64,000 nucleotides of DNA, taken from NCBI GenBank assembly GCA_937927685.1, contig CALBSC010000078.1:194642-258641 (forward strand), read 5' to 3'. The notes under the pieces were generated by a model, which had not been told where the DNA came from, made no database searches, and saw nothing but the letters and a program-made list of their open reading frames with translations. The DNA is from an uncultured Burkholderiales bacterium (GTDB lineage: Bacteria > Pseudomonadota > Gammaproteobacteria > Burkholderiales > Burkholderiaceae_C). Made by a program: the position numbers and the translations under genes. Shown here one piece after another: positions 38,326-47,347 of the stretch (positions within the stretch are counted from its first letter, which is position 1; every line of letters starts with the position of its first letter).

Positions 38326-38346
38326 TTATCCACAGACTTATCCGGT
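38326..38346 (+). promoter_or_regulatory. Perfect DnaA box upstream of dnaB
   Basis: TTATCCACA at 38326-38334 is the exact consensus DnaA box. A second, weaker TTATCCGGT follows in the same direction at 38338-38346, 12 bases on. Both lie 48-68 bases before the dnaB start, in a short AT-richer stretch after the rplI terminator. Confidence 0.7.
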
Positions 38347-38393
38347 GACGCCGCGCACATAAGCCCGTAGCATTGACACTTTCAAGGAAACCC

Positions 38394-39797
38394 ATGTCCG
38401 CGGTATTGCCCAGTTTCGAGGAAGACACCTACCCTGATCACCAGGTGGCGCAGTTGCGCATTCCGCCGCACTCGCTCGAAGCCGAGTCCAGTGTGCTGGG
38501 GGGGCTTTTGCTGGACAACAGTGCCTGGGACCGCGTGGGCGATCTGGTCACCGATTCGGACTTTTACCGGTACGAACACCGGCTGGTGTTCTCCGCGATC
38601 GCGGCCCTCATCAACAGCAGCCGGCCAGCCGACGTCATCACCGTCTTTGAGCACCTGCAAAGCCTGGGCAAGGCCGATGAGGTCGGCGGTCTGGCCTATC
38701 TCAACTCACTGGCGCAGTACGTGCCCAGTGCCAGCAACATCCGCCGATATGGCGAGATCGTGCGCGAGCGTGCCATCCTGCGCAAACTGGTGACGGCCAG
38801 CGACGAGATTGCCACCACCGCGTTCAGCCCCAAGGGCCGGCCGGTGGCTCAGATTCTCGATGAGGCCGAACAGAAAATCTTCCACATCGGCGAAGAAGGC
38901 TCGCGCATGAAGCAGGGCTTCCAGTCGATGAATTCGCTGGTGGTGGAGTTGCTCGACCGGGTAGACGAGATGTCGAAAAACCCGAACGACATCACGGGTG
39001 TGCCCACGGGCTTTCACGACTTTGACCGCATGACCTCCGGCATGCAGCCGGGTGACCTGATCGTGCTGGCGGCGCGCCCCTCCATGGGCAAGACGGCGCT
39101 GGCGATCAACATTGCCGAGAATGTGGCGGTGCAAGAGGGCTTGCCGGTGGCCGTGTTCTCGATGGAAATGGGGGCGTCTCAATTGGCGGTGCGTATCGTC
39201 GGCTCGATTGGTCGTATCGACCAGGGACATCTGCGCACCGGAAAACTGAGTGATGATGAGTGGCCGCGCCTGACCGAAGCCATCGAAAAACTGCGCAATG
39301 TGTCGCTGCACATCGATGAAACGCCTGGCCTCACGCCCAGCGAGCTGCGTGCCAACGCTCGCCGTCTCTCGCGTCAGTGCGGCAAGCTCGGCCTGATCGT
39401 GGTGGACTACCTGCAGTTGATGTCGGGCAGTTCCAGCGACGGCAGCGACAACCGCGCCACCGAGCTGGGTGAAATCTCACGCGGCTTGAAGATGCTGGCC
39501 AAGGAATTGCAATGCCCGGTGATTGCGCTGTCGCAGCTCAACCGAAGCGTGGAGCAACGCACCGACAAGCGCCCGATGATGAGCGACTTGCGTGAATCGG
39601 GTGCCATCGAGCAGGATGCCGACGTCATCATGTTCATCTACCGCGACGACTACTACAACAAGGACAGCAAGGAGCCGGGCGTGGCCGAAGTCATCATCGG
39701 CAAGCAGCGTAATGGCCCCACCGGCACCGTGAAGCTGGCCTTCCTGAAGCCCATCACCAAGTTTGAGTCCCTCGCCTCGGGCGGCGCCGACTATTGA
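38394..39797 (+). CDS. dnaB: Replicative DNA helicase
   Basis: The 467-residue protein has the N-terminal DnaB domain (LRIPPHSLEAESSVLGGLLLD) and the RecA-like core with Walker A ARPSMGKTALAIN (about residue 225), VVDYLQLM (Walker B), and the SDLRESGAIEQDADVIMFIYR region. It is the hexameric fork helicase. AAGGAAA before ATG 38394 supports this start; an in-frame TTG at 38373 was rejected. A perfect DnaA box lies upstream. Confidence 0.97.
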   Translation: MSAVLPSFEEDTYPDHQVAQLRIPPHSLEAESSVLGGLLLDNSAWDRVGDLVTDSDFYRYEHRLVFSAIAALINSSRPADVITVFEHLQSLGKADEVGGLAYLNSLAQYVPSASNIRRYGEIVRERAILRKLVTASDEIATTAFSPKGRPVAQILDEAEQKIFHIGEEGSRMKQGFQSMNSLVVELLDRVDEMSKNPNDITGVPTGFHDFDRMTSGMQPGDLIVLAARPSMGKTALAINIAENVAVQEGLPVAVFSMEMGASQLAVRIVGSIGRIDQGHLRTGKLSDDEWPRLTEAIEKLRNVSLHIDETPGLTPSELRANARRLSRQCGKLGLIVVDYLQLMSGSSSDGSDNRATELGEISRGLKMLAKELQCPVIALSQLNRSVEQRTDKRPMMSDLRESGAIEQDADVIMFIYRDDYYNKDSKEPGVAEVIIGKQRNGPTGTVKLAFLKPITKFESLASGGADY

Positions 39798-39798
39798 G

Positions 39799-39823
39799 GG
39801 TCAGGGCCCGAGCCCGGTTGACC
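39799..39823. terminator. Hairpin between convergent dnaB and phoH-like gene
   Basis: GGTCA-GGGC and GCCC-(GGT)-TGACC pair around CCGA with a three-base bulge. It sits between the two convergent stop codons and has no T-run. Confidence 0.45.
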
Positions 39824-39833
39824 GCCGCGTGCC

Positions 39834-41549
39834 TTACAGCGCCTCGCTGGCAAAGTCCGCCAGGCGTGATCGCTCGCCTCGGGCCAACATGATGTGTCCA
39901 CCGTGCGGCCAGCCCTTGAACTTGTCGACCGCAAACGTCAGGCCGGATGAGCCTTCGGTGAGGTAGGGCGTGTCGATCTGGGCGAGGTTGCCCATGCAAA
40001 TGATCTTGGTGCCTGGCCCCGCACGGGTGATCAGCGTCTTCATCTGCTTGGGGGTCAGGTTTTGCGCCTCGTCGATGATGACGTACTTGTTCATGAAGGT
40101 GCGACCGCGCATGAAGTTCATGCTCTTGATCTTGATGCGGCTGCGGATCAGTTCGTTGGTGGCGGCGCGGCCCCACTCGCCGGCACTGGTCTCGGTCTTG
40201 GCCAGCACTTCGAGGTTATCGTCGAGGGCGCCCATCCAGGGACCCATTTTTTCTTCTTCGGTGCCGGGCAGGAATCCGATGTCCTCGCCCACGCTGACCG
40301 TGGCGCGGGTCATGATGATCTCGGTGTAACGACGGTCATCGAGCACCTGGGTCAGACCGGCGGCCAGGGCCAGCAGCGTCTTGCCGGTGCCGGCCGTGCC
40401 CGCCAGCGTGACGAAGTCGATCTCGGGGTCCATCAACAGGTTGAGGGCGAAGTTCTGCTCGCGGTTGCGGGCCGTCACGCCCCAGATGGCGTTCTTCAGG
40501 TGGTTGAACTCCTTGAGGGTTTTGAGCACCACCGTCTTGCCGCGAATTTCGGTGACGCGTGCATACAAGCTGGGCTCGCCCGGTGCCTCGAAGAACACAA
40601 ACTGGTTGATGTGCAGGCTGGGCACGATGGGACCCGACAAGCGGTAGAAGGTATGGCTACCGGATTGCCAACTCTCCACCGTCTTGCCGTGCCGGATCCA
40701 GAAGTCGGGGGGCAGGGCCAGGGCGCCGGAGTAGAGCAGGTCGCCATCTTCCAGCGTCTTGTCGTTTTGATAGTCCTCGGCGTGCAGACCCAGGGCGCGC
40801 GCCTTGATGCGCATGTTGATGTCCTTGGACACCAGCGCCACTTCACGCGGCGCGTGCTGGTCGCGCAGGGACTGCACCACGCCCAGGATCTGGTTGTCGG
40901 CTTTGCCCTGGGGCAGGCTCAGCGGCAACTTCTGGTCGATGGCCTGGGTCTGGAAATACAGACGACCGCCGCCGTCCAGGTGACCGGTGCTGTCCAGGGA
41001 CAGTCCCTGGGCAATGTCGGCCCCTTGCGTGGCTGCCAGTGCGTCCAGCATGCGGCTGGCCTGGCGCGCATTGCGCGCCACCTCGGTCATGCCTTTTTTG
41101 TTGCTGTCCAGTTCCTCCAGCACGATCATGGGCAGGAAGATGTCGTGTTCCTCAAACCGGAAGAGGGACATGGGATCGTGCATCAACACATTGGTGTCCA
41201 GCACGAAGAGTTTGGTGGGCCCCACGGCGCGCTGCCGCTTGCCCGTCACGGCACTGCTGCTTCGCGGATCGGTTTTGTGGCTCCCCGAGGTGCTGGCACG
41301 ACCACTGCGACCGGCTCTGCCCGCCTTGGACGAGGACCGAGCGGGGGCGGCGTCGAGTTCAACCTCGAGTTCCGGGACGTTTCCCCCGCCGCGCTCGAAC
41401 AGGTCCAGGGCCTGGGGTTTTTCAGGCACCGGACTTTCCACGGCGCGGGTGGCCGATTTTCGGCTCGAGGCGGTGGCGCGGGCGGGGCTGCTGAATTCAT
41501 CCACTCGAAGCAGAGTGGCACGTTTGGCGGGAGCGGGGGGCAGGGGCAT
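39834..41549 (-). CDS. PIN-PhoH fusion ATPase (PhoH2 type)
   Basis: The 571-residue protein has three parts. Residues 1-110 are low-complexity, rich in Ser, Arg and Ala. A PIN nuclease domain begins at KLFVLDTNVLMHDP (about residue 113) with conserved acids. The C-terminal PhoH ATPase carries Walker A AGTAGTGKTLLAL and Walker B IIDEAQN. PhoH2 proteins are proposed RNA helicase-ribonucleases. It is convergent with dnaB. The disordered N-terminus is longer than in most homologues I know; a later start is not obvious. Confidence 0.9.
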   Translation of the reverse strand: MPLPPAPAKRATLLRVDEFSSPARATASSRKSATRAVESPVPEKPQALDLFERGGGNVPELEVELDAAPARSSSKAGRAGRSGRASTSGSHKTDPRSSSAVTGKRQRAVGPTKLFVLDTNVLMHDPMSLFRFEEHDIFLPMIVLEELDSNKKGMTEVARNARQASRMLDALAATQGADIAQGLSLDSTGHLDGGGRLYFQTQAIDQKLPLSLPQGKADNQILGVVQSLRDQHAPREVALVSKDINMRIKARALGLHAEDYQNDKTLEDGDLLYSGALALPPDFWIRHGKTVESWQSGSHTFYRLSGPIVPSLHINQFVFFEAPGEPSLYARVTEIRGKTVVLKTLKEFNHLKNAIWGVTARNREQNFALNLLMDPEIDFVTLAGTAGTGKTLLALAAGLTQVLDDRRYTEIIMTRATVSVGEDIGFLPGTEEEKMGPWMGALDDNLEVLAKTETSAGEWGRAATNELIRSRIKIKSMNFMRGRTFMNKYVIIDEAQNLTPKQMKTLITRAGPGTKIICMGNLAQIDTPYLTEGSSGLTFAVDKFKGWPHGGHIMLARGERSRLADFASEAL

Positions 41550-41612
41550 GGAGTTCAGCCATCAATGAAACAAACGGAGACGTCCTGGAAGCGGGCCGCG
41601 AAGCCAAGGCCC

Positions 41613-41646
41613 AAAGAAAAAGCCGCCCTGCTGCGGGGGCGGCTTA
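41613..41646 (-). terminator. Intrinsic terminator after bcp
   Basis: On the minus strand AAGCCGCCC and GGGCGGCTT form a nine-base stem with loop CCGCAGCA, followed by TTTTCTTT. It lies about 95 bases after the bcp stop. Confidence 0.75.
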
Positions 41647-41740
41647 GACTGAACAGGCGGAAAACTTGCGGTGCAAGAACCAGAGGCATGAAACCATCAT
41701 AACGCCTGTTGATCACAGGTCAATGACGGTTTGCCGGTCG

Positions 41741-42226
41741 TCAGGCGGCGGCGGTGGCTTTTTTGAGGTCTTTCACGGCCTTGAGCACTTCGTCCACATG
41801 GCCAGGCACCTTGAGGCCACGCCACTCCTGACGGAGCACGCCATCCGGGCCGATGAGGAAGGTGCTGCGCTCAATGCCCTTGACCTTTTTGCCGTACATG
41901 ATCTTGTTCTTGACCACACCGAACATATGACACATTTTTTCTTCCGTGTCGGCGATCAGTTCGAACGGCAGTTCCAGCTTGGTCTTGAAGTCGTCATGCG
42001 ATTTCATGTTGTCACGGGAGACGCCAAACACCACGGCGCCCGCCTTGACGAAGTCTTTGTACTTGTCGCGGAACTGCATGGCCTCGGTGGTGCAGCCGGG
42101 GGTATTGTCCTTGGGGTAGAAGTACAGCACCAGCGTTTTCCCATGGTGGGAATGATGGGTGACTTTGATGCCGCCCGTGGCGATGGCTTCGAATTCAGGG
42201 ATGGGTTTGTTGACAACGATCGCCAT
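41741..42226 (-). CDS. bcp: Thiol peroxidase Bcp (peroxiredoxin Q)
   Basis: The 161-residue protein has the peroxidatic motif KDNTPGCTTEA with Cys45 and VVFGVSRDNMKSH. The resolving Cys that E. coli Bcp has at position 50 is Met here; another Cys (Cys99, in EEKMCHMF) could act instead, or the enzyme may be one-Cys. It reduces hydroperoxides with thioredoxin-type donors in the cytoplasm. It stands alone with its own terminator. Confidence 0.92.
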   Translation of the reverse strand: MAIVVNKPIPEFEAIATGGIKVTHHSHHGKTLVLYFYPKDNTPGCTTEAMQFRDKYKDFVKAGAVVFGVSRDNMKSHDDFKTKLELPFELIADTEEKMCHMFGVVKNKIMYGKKVKGIERSTFLIGPDGVLRQEWRGLKVPGHVDEVLKAVKDLKKATAAA

Positions 42227-42366
42227 GGGACTTCAAGGTTCGAGGGTGAGAGGCCTGCGTAGCACCGTAAACAGTGACAGGCTGGCTACGGCAAGGCAAT
42301 CCTGAATTTTAACCTAATCCCGGGCTGACTCAGTCCCTGGCGGCGGCCACCCCGGGTGGAGGTGGT

Positions 42367-42741
42367 TCAGACCGGTTCGAGCAGGAGCAGGGCTGCCACC
42401 GGGCGACCTTCTCCGGCCAGGATGTTGTAGGTGCGGCACGCCGCCGGGGTGTCCATGATTTCCAGACCCAGTCGGCAAGCCATGAGGGGCGCTTGCCAGG
42501 CTGGTGGGATGAAGCGCAGCCGCGAGCCGCTGCCAAACACGGCCAGTTCCACCCCCAGCCCGGTGAGCATGGCAAAGTCCGCGGGTTCGAGCGCTTCAAA
42601 GGTCGCAGGGCGCCAGGGTTGCAGCAGCCCTGTCGAGGTGATGAGCAGGCTGTGCGAGTGACGCTCGCCATTGACGGCAATCCAGCCCGGTCCATAGCCA
42701 GTCACGGCCAGGGTGTCCATGCGGTCAGGTTGCAGTTTCAT
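42367..42741 (-). CDS. Mth938-like domain protein (DUF498)
   Basis: The 124-residue protein fits the Mth938/NDUFAF3 fold family: ALAVTGYGPGWIAVNGE-like start, LLITSTGLLQPWRP, VELAVFGSGSRLRFIPP and MDTPAACRTYNILAGEGRPVAALLL. Function in bacteria is unknown. ATG 42741 was chosen because families start at this point; an upstream TTG at 42774 is possible. It is divergent from alaA. Confidence 0.85.
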   Translation of the reverse strand: MKLQPDRMDTLAVTGYGPGWIAVNGERHSHSLLITSTGLLQPWRPATFEALEPADFAMLTGLGVELAVFGSGSRLRFIPPAWQAPLMACRLGLEIMDTPAACRTYNILAGEGRPVAALLLLEPV

Positions 42742-42856
42742 GATGGGGTGACAAGACGGGTGGCAAACACGCAATGAAGCGGGGCCCGGCAGCGAAACCA
42801 GGCATGTTCTGTGGTCAAATTATAGGTTTTCACCCGAAAAGCCCGAGGGAAACGCC

Positions 42857-44083
42857 TTGAAGCCCATTCAAAAATCCGCCAAGCTTGCCAACGTGTGCTA
42901 CGACATCCGGGGGCCGGTGCTCGATCGCGCGCGTCAAATGGAGGAGGAAGGGCACAAGATCATCAAGCTCAACATTGGCAATCTGGCCGTGTTTGGGTTT
43001 GACGCCCCCGAGGAAATCCAGCAGGACATGATCCGCAACCTGCCCAATGCGGCGGCGTATTCGGACAGCAAGGGCATCTTTGCGGCACGCAAGGCCGTGA
43101 TGCACTACACCCAGCAGCAAGGTATCCAGGGGGTGACGCTGGAAGACATTTACCTGGGCAATGGGGCCAGCGAGTTGATCGTCATGGCCACCAATGCCTT
43201 GCTGAATGATGGCGACGAGTTGTTGCTCCCCGCGCCTGATTACCCGCTGTGGACCGCCGCGGTGAGTTTGTCGGGCGGCACGCCGGTGCATTACCGCTGC
43301 GACGAATCCAACAGCTGGATGCCCGATCTGAAGGACATCCGCGCCAAGATCACGCCCAACACCAAGGGCATCGTGGTCATCAACCCCAACAACCCCACGG
43401 GCGCGCTGTATTCGGACGAACTGCTCAAGGGCATCGTGACCTTGGCCCGTGAGCATGGCCTGGTGATCTTTGCCGACGAGGTGTATGACAAGGTGTTGTT
43501 TGACGGCGTGAAGCACACGGCGATTGGCTCGCTTTCCAACGACGTGCTCACGCTCACCTTCAACTCGCTGTCCAAGAGTTACCGCTCCTGCGGTTACCGC
43601 GCGGGCTGGCTGGTGGTCTCGGGCGACAAGAAGCCGGCGCGCGATTACATCGAAGGCCTGAACATGCTCTCGTCCATGCGACTGTGTGCCAACGTACCGG
43701 GCCAGTGGGCCATCCAGACGGCCCTGGGCGGATACCAGAGCATCAACGACCTGGTGAAGGAAGGGGGCCGCCTGCGCCGCCAGCGTGATCTGGCTTACGA
43801 ACTCATCACCGCCATACCCGGGGTGAGTTGCGTCAAACCCAGTGCTGCGCTTTACATGTTTCCGCGACTGGACCCGGCGATGTATCCGATCCAGGACGAT
43901 CAGCAGTTCATCAACGAATTGCTGCAAGAAACCAAGGTGCTGCTGGTGCAGGGCAGTGGCTTCAACTGGCCCAGCCCGGACCATTTCCGCATCGTCTTCC
44001 TGCCGCATGAAGATGACTTGCGCGAGGCCATCTCGCGCATCGCACGATTCCTAGACAACTACCGCAAGCGACACGCACAATGA
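42857..44083 (+). CDS. alaA: Alanine transaminase, AlaA type
   Basis: The 408-residue protein tracks E. coli AlaA closely from the N-terminus (IQKSAKLANVCYDIRGPVLDRA). The PLP lysine lies in FNSLSKSYRSCGYRAGW, and VINPNNPTGALYS binds the cofactor. It makes alanine from pyruvate and glutamate. The start codon is TTG with AGGGA eight bases upstream; the next ATG would remove conserved residues. Its stop overlaps the hom start (ATGA), so this begins a six-gene coupled chain to moaE. Confidence 0.9.
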   Translation: MKPIQKSAKLANVCYDIRGPVLDRARQMEEEGHKIIKLNIGNLAVFGFDAPEEIQQDMIRNLPNAAAYSDSKGIFAARKAVMHYTQQQGIQGVTLEDIYLGNGASELIVMATNALLNDGDELLLPAPDYPLWTAAVSLSGGTPVHYRCDESNSWMPDLKDIRAKITPNTKGIVVINPNNPTGALYSDELLKGIVTLAREHGLVIFADEVYDKVLFDGVKHTAIGSLSNDVLTLTFNSLSKSYRSCGYRAGWLVVSGDKKPARDYIEGLNMLSSMRLCANVPGQWAIQTALGGYQSINDLVKEGGRLRRQRDLAYELITAIPGVSCVKPSAALYMFPRLDPAMYPIQDDQQFINELLQETKVLLVQGSGFNWPSPDHFRIVFLPHEDDLREAISRIARFLDNYRKRHAQ

Positions 44084-45390
44084 AACCGATTCAAGTTGGA
44101 CTGCTGGGCATCGGCACCGTGGGCCGAGGCACCTTCGAGGTGCTGCAACGCAACCAGGAAGAGATCCGCCGTCGCGCTGGCCGCTCCATCCAGATCGCCA
44201 TGGTGGCCGATCTGGACACGGCGCGCGCCCAGAGCATCGTGGGCGACGCCACCCAGGTGGTGGCCGACGCACGACAGGTGATCGCCAACCCGGAGATCGA
44301 CATCGTCATCGAGCTCATTGGCGGCTATGGCATTGCCCGCCAACTGGTGATGGAGGCCATCGAGGCCGGCAAGCATGTGGTGACGGCCAACAAGGCCTTG
44401 CTCGCTGTCCACGGCACCGAGATTTTTGAAGCCGCACGTCGCCGGGGCGTGATGGTGGCGTTCGAAGCGGCGGTGGCCGGTGGCATTCCCATCATCAAGG
44501 CGCTGCGCGAGGGCCTCACAGCCAACCGCATCCAGTGGATTGCCGGCATCATCAACGGCACCACCAACTTCATCCTCTCCGAGATGCGCGACAAGGGCCT
44601 GCCCTTCGATGCCGTGCTCAAAGAGGCGCAAGCCCTGGGCTATGCCGAAGCCGACCCCACCTTTGACATTGAAGGCGTGGATGCGGCGCACAAGGCCACC
44701 ATCATGTCGGCGATCGCGTTTGGCATTCCGGTGCAGTTCGACAAGGCACACGTGGAAGGCATCACGAAACTGGAAGCCCAGGACATTCGTTACGCCGAGC
44801 AGTTGGGCTACCGCATCAAGTTGCTGGGGATTGCCAAACGTGTGGTCGCAGGCGTGGAACTGCGCGTGCATCCCTGTCTGGTGCCATCCAAACGCCTGAT
44901 TGCCAATGTGGAAGGTGCGATGAATGCGGTGATGGTGCAAGCCGATGCCGTGGGCACCACGCTGTATTACGGCAAAGGCGCCGGCAGCGAGCCCACCGCG
45001 AGCGCGGTGATTGCTGACCTGGTCGACATCACACGCTTGCACACGGCAGATCCGCTCAACCGTGTGCCGCACCTGGCCTTCCAGCCCGATGAACTGAGCG
45101 ACGTGGCCGTGCTGCCCATGGCCCAGGTGGTCACGAGCTATTACCTGCGTCTGCGCGTGGCCGATCAGGCCGGCGTGCTGGCCAAGGTGACGGGTATCCT
45201 GGCCGACTCCGACATCAGCATTGACGCCGTGCTGCAACGCGAAGCCGGCGAGGGCGAGAACCAGACCGACCTGATCATCCTCACCCACGACTGCGTGGAG
45301 TCGCGCATGGACGCAGCGCTGGCCAGCATGCAAAGCCTGCCCACGGTGCTGGGGCCGATCACCCGCATTCGCAAGGAAGAGCTGAACTGA
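44080..45390 (+). CDS. hom: Homoserine dehydrogenase
   Basis: The 436-residue protein has an NAD(P)-binding N-terminus (GLLGIGTVGRGTFEVL), the catalytic core with GIINGTTNFILSEM and AEADPTFDIEGVDAAHK, and a C-terminal ACT domain (VADQAGVLAKVTGILAD) likely to sense threonine. It reduces aspartate semialdehyde to homoserine. It overlaps alaA by four bases and thrC by one. Confidence 0.96.
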   Translation: MKPIQVGLLGIGTVGRGTFEVLQRNQEEIRRRAGRSIQIAMVADLDTARAQSIVGDATQVVADARQVIANPEIDIVIELIGGYGIARQLVMEAIEAGKHVVTANKALLAVHGTEIFEAARRRGVMVAFEAAVAGGIPIIKALREGLTANRIQWIAGIINGTTNFILSEMRDKGLPFDAVLKEAQALGYAEADPTFDIEGVDAAHKATIMSAIAFGIPVQFDKAHVEGITKLEAQDIRYAEQLGYRIKLLGIAKRVVAGVELRVHPCLVPSKRLIANVEGAMNAVMVQADAVGTTLYYGKGAGSEPTASAVIADLVDITRLHTADPLNRVPHLAFQPDELSDVAVLPMAQVVTSYYLRLRVADQAGVLAKVTGILADSDISIDAVLQREAGEGENQTDLIILTHDCVESRMDAALASMQSLPTVLGPITRIRKEELN

Positions 45391-46817
45391 TGCGCTACCT
45401 CTCGACCCGGGGCCACCCCGAGCGCCGCCGTTTTTGTGAAATCCTGCTCGAGGGCCTGGCGCCCGATGGCGGGCTGTACCTGCCCGAGTCCTACCCGCAA
45501 GTCGATGCCAGCACACTCGCGCGCTGGCGAGTGGTCTACCAACAGCAGGGGTATGCGCACCTGGCGTTCGAAATTCTGTCGCTCTACATTGACGACATTC
45601 CCGCGGATGACCTGCGTGACCTGTGTGAGCGCACCTACACCGAAGCCGTGTTTGGCACCAAGGCCATCGTGCCGGTGCGTGAACTGGAGTCGGGCCTGCT
45701 GATCGAAGCCCTCTCCAATGGGCCGACCCTGGCGTTCAAGGACATGGCCATGCAGTTGCTGGGCCACTTGTTCGAATACGAACTCAAGCGCCGCGGTGAA
45801 GAGCTCAACATCCTGGGCGCCACCTCGGGCGATACAGGCAGCGCGGCCGAATACGCCATGCGCGGCAAGCGCGGCGTGCGCGTGTTCATGACCAGTCCCG
45901 ACGGACGCATGAGCCCGTTCCAGCAGGCGCAAATGTTCAGCCTGCAGGACGCCAATATCCACAACCTGGCCATCGAAGGGGTCTTTGATGATTGCCAGGA
46001 CATCGTCAAGGCCGTGTCCAACGACCTGGCATTCAAGCGCCGTTACCGCATCGGCACGGTCAACTCCATCAACTGGGCGCGACTACTCGCCCAGGTGGTC
46101 TATTACTTCGCAGGCTATTTCCAGGCCACGTCATCCGACACGCAGCGAGTGAGCTTTGCCGTGCCCAGTGGCAACTTTGGCAATGTGTGCGCCGGGCATG
46201 TGGCACGCATGATGGGCTTGCCGGTAGAACGCCTGGTGGTCGCCACCAACGAAAACGATGTGCTGGATGAATTCTTTCGCACGGGCGTGTACCGGGTTCG
46301 CGGTAGCGCCGACACCCATGAAACCTCCAGCCCGTCGATGGACATTTCCAAGGCCAGCAATTTCGAACGCTTTGTATTCGATCTGGTGGGGCGTGACGCG
46401 GCACTCACGGCGGAGTTGTTCGGTCCCCGCTTGAGTCGCGATGGCATGTTTGATCTGAGTGGCGATGCACGCTTCCAGCAGCAGTTCGCCCGCTATGGCT
46501 TTGTCAGCGGCCGCAGCACCCATGCCCAACGCCTGCAGACCATCCGCGACGCCTTTGAACGCCATGCCGAGATGATCGATCCGCACACCGCCGATGGCGT
46601 GAAAGTGGCGCGGGAGCAGTTGCAAACGGGGGTGCCCATGATCGTGCTGGAGACAGCCTTGCCCATCAAGTTCGCCGCCACGCTGGTGGAGGCCCTGGGG
46701 CGCGAACCGGATCGTCCGGTGCGTTTCAACGGCATCGAGCAATTGCCCCGTCGCGTCCAGGTGTTGCCAGCGGACGTGCAACGCGTCAAATCCTTCATCG
46801 TCGAGCACTGTCTATGA
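45390..46817 (+). CDS. thrC: Threonine synthase
   Basis: The 475-residue protein is the long bacterial ThrC form. Signs are the N-terminal RYLSTRGHPERRRFCEILLEGLAPDGGLY, the PLP-lysine region LSNGPTLAFKDMAMQLLG (Lys near residue 116), GATSGDTGSAAEYA and AVPSGNFGNVCAG. It turns O-phosphohomoserine into threonine. No thrB lies here; homoserine kinase must be elsewhere. ATG overlaps the hom stop by one base. Confidence 0.96.
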   Translation: MRYLSTRGHPERRRFCEILLEGLAPDGGLYLPESYPQVDASTLARWRVVYQQQGYAHLAFEILSLYIDDIPADDLRDLCERTYTEAVFGTKAIVPVRELESGLLIEALSNGPTLAFKDMAMQLLGHLFEYELKRRGEELNILGATSGDTGSAAEYAMRGKRGVRVFMTSPDGRMSPFQQAQMFSLQDANIHNLAIEGVFDDCQDIVKAVSNDLAFKRRYRIGTVNSINWARLLAQVVYYFAGYFQATSSDTQRVSFAVPSGNFGNVCAGHVARMMGLPVERLVVATNENDVLDEFFRTGVYRVRGSADTHETSSPSMDISKASNFERFVFDLVGRDAALTAELFGPRLSRDGMFDLSGDARFQQQFARYGFVSGRSTHAQRLQTIRDAFERHAEMIDPHTADGVKVAREQLQTGVPMIVLETALPIKFAATLVEALGREPDRPVRFNGIEQLPRRVQVLPADVQRVKSFIVEHCL

Positions 46818-47347
46818 ACGTCATTGGCGTGAGTGGCCATTCGGGCTCGGGCAAGACCACCCTGATCGAGGGGTTGGTACGTGCGATGCGCCAACAGGGC
46901 TTGCGCGTGTCGGTGATCAAGCACGCGCGTCACGGTTTCGATGTGGATCACCCTGGCAAGGACAGCCATCGTCACCGCGAGGCAGGCGCCTTCGAAGTGC
47001 TGGTGGCCTCGAACCGACGCATGGCCCTGCAGCGCGAATTCGAAGTCGAGGTGGAGTTGTCCGTGCACCAGATGCTGGCGGAACTCTATGACGGCGTCGA
47101 TTGGGTGCTGGTCGAGGGGTTCAGACACAGCGATGTGCTGAAACTCGAGGTCTGGCGCCCTGAAACCGGCGAGGCTGCTGCCTATCCTGATGACGACTTT
47201 GTGGTGGGCATCGTCACCACCAGCCCGGACCGGTTGCCTTCGCCCACCTTGCGTCCCGTGATGGATCTGAACAACCCCGCCGCCGTGGCGCAGTGGTTGA
47301 TCGATCATCAGGACCGCTTCCATTACAACCGTTTCGACGAAGCATGA
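46814..47347 (+). CDS. mobB: Molybdopterin-guanine dinucleotide biosynthesis protein B
   Basis: The 177-residue protein starts MNVIGVSGHSGSGKTTLIEGL with a P-loop, and continues with HGFDVDHPGKDSHRHREAGA, a MobB signature. It binds GTP and helps MobA attach GMP to Moco. It overlaps thrC by four bases and moeA by four bases, which ties molybdenum cofactor genes to threonine synthesis. Confidence 0.93.
   Translation: MNVIGVSGHSGSGKTTLIEGLVRAMRQQGLRVSVIKHARHGFDVDHPGKDSHRHREAGAFEVLVASNRRMALQREFEVEVELSVHQMLAELYDGVDWVLVEGFRHSDVLKLEVWRPETGEAAAYPDDDFVVGIVTTSPDRLPSPTLRPVMDLNNPAAVAQWLIDHQDRFHYNRFDEA

Noticed and set aside
40062..41702. A 546-codon plus-strand frame opposite the PIN-PhoH gene
   Set aside because: Composition is His/Gly/Gln-rich as in other shadows here; the PIN and PhoH motifs are on the minus strand.
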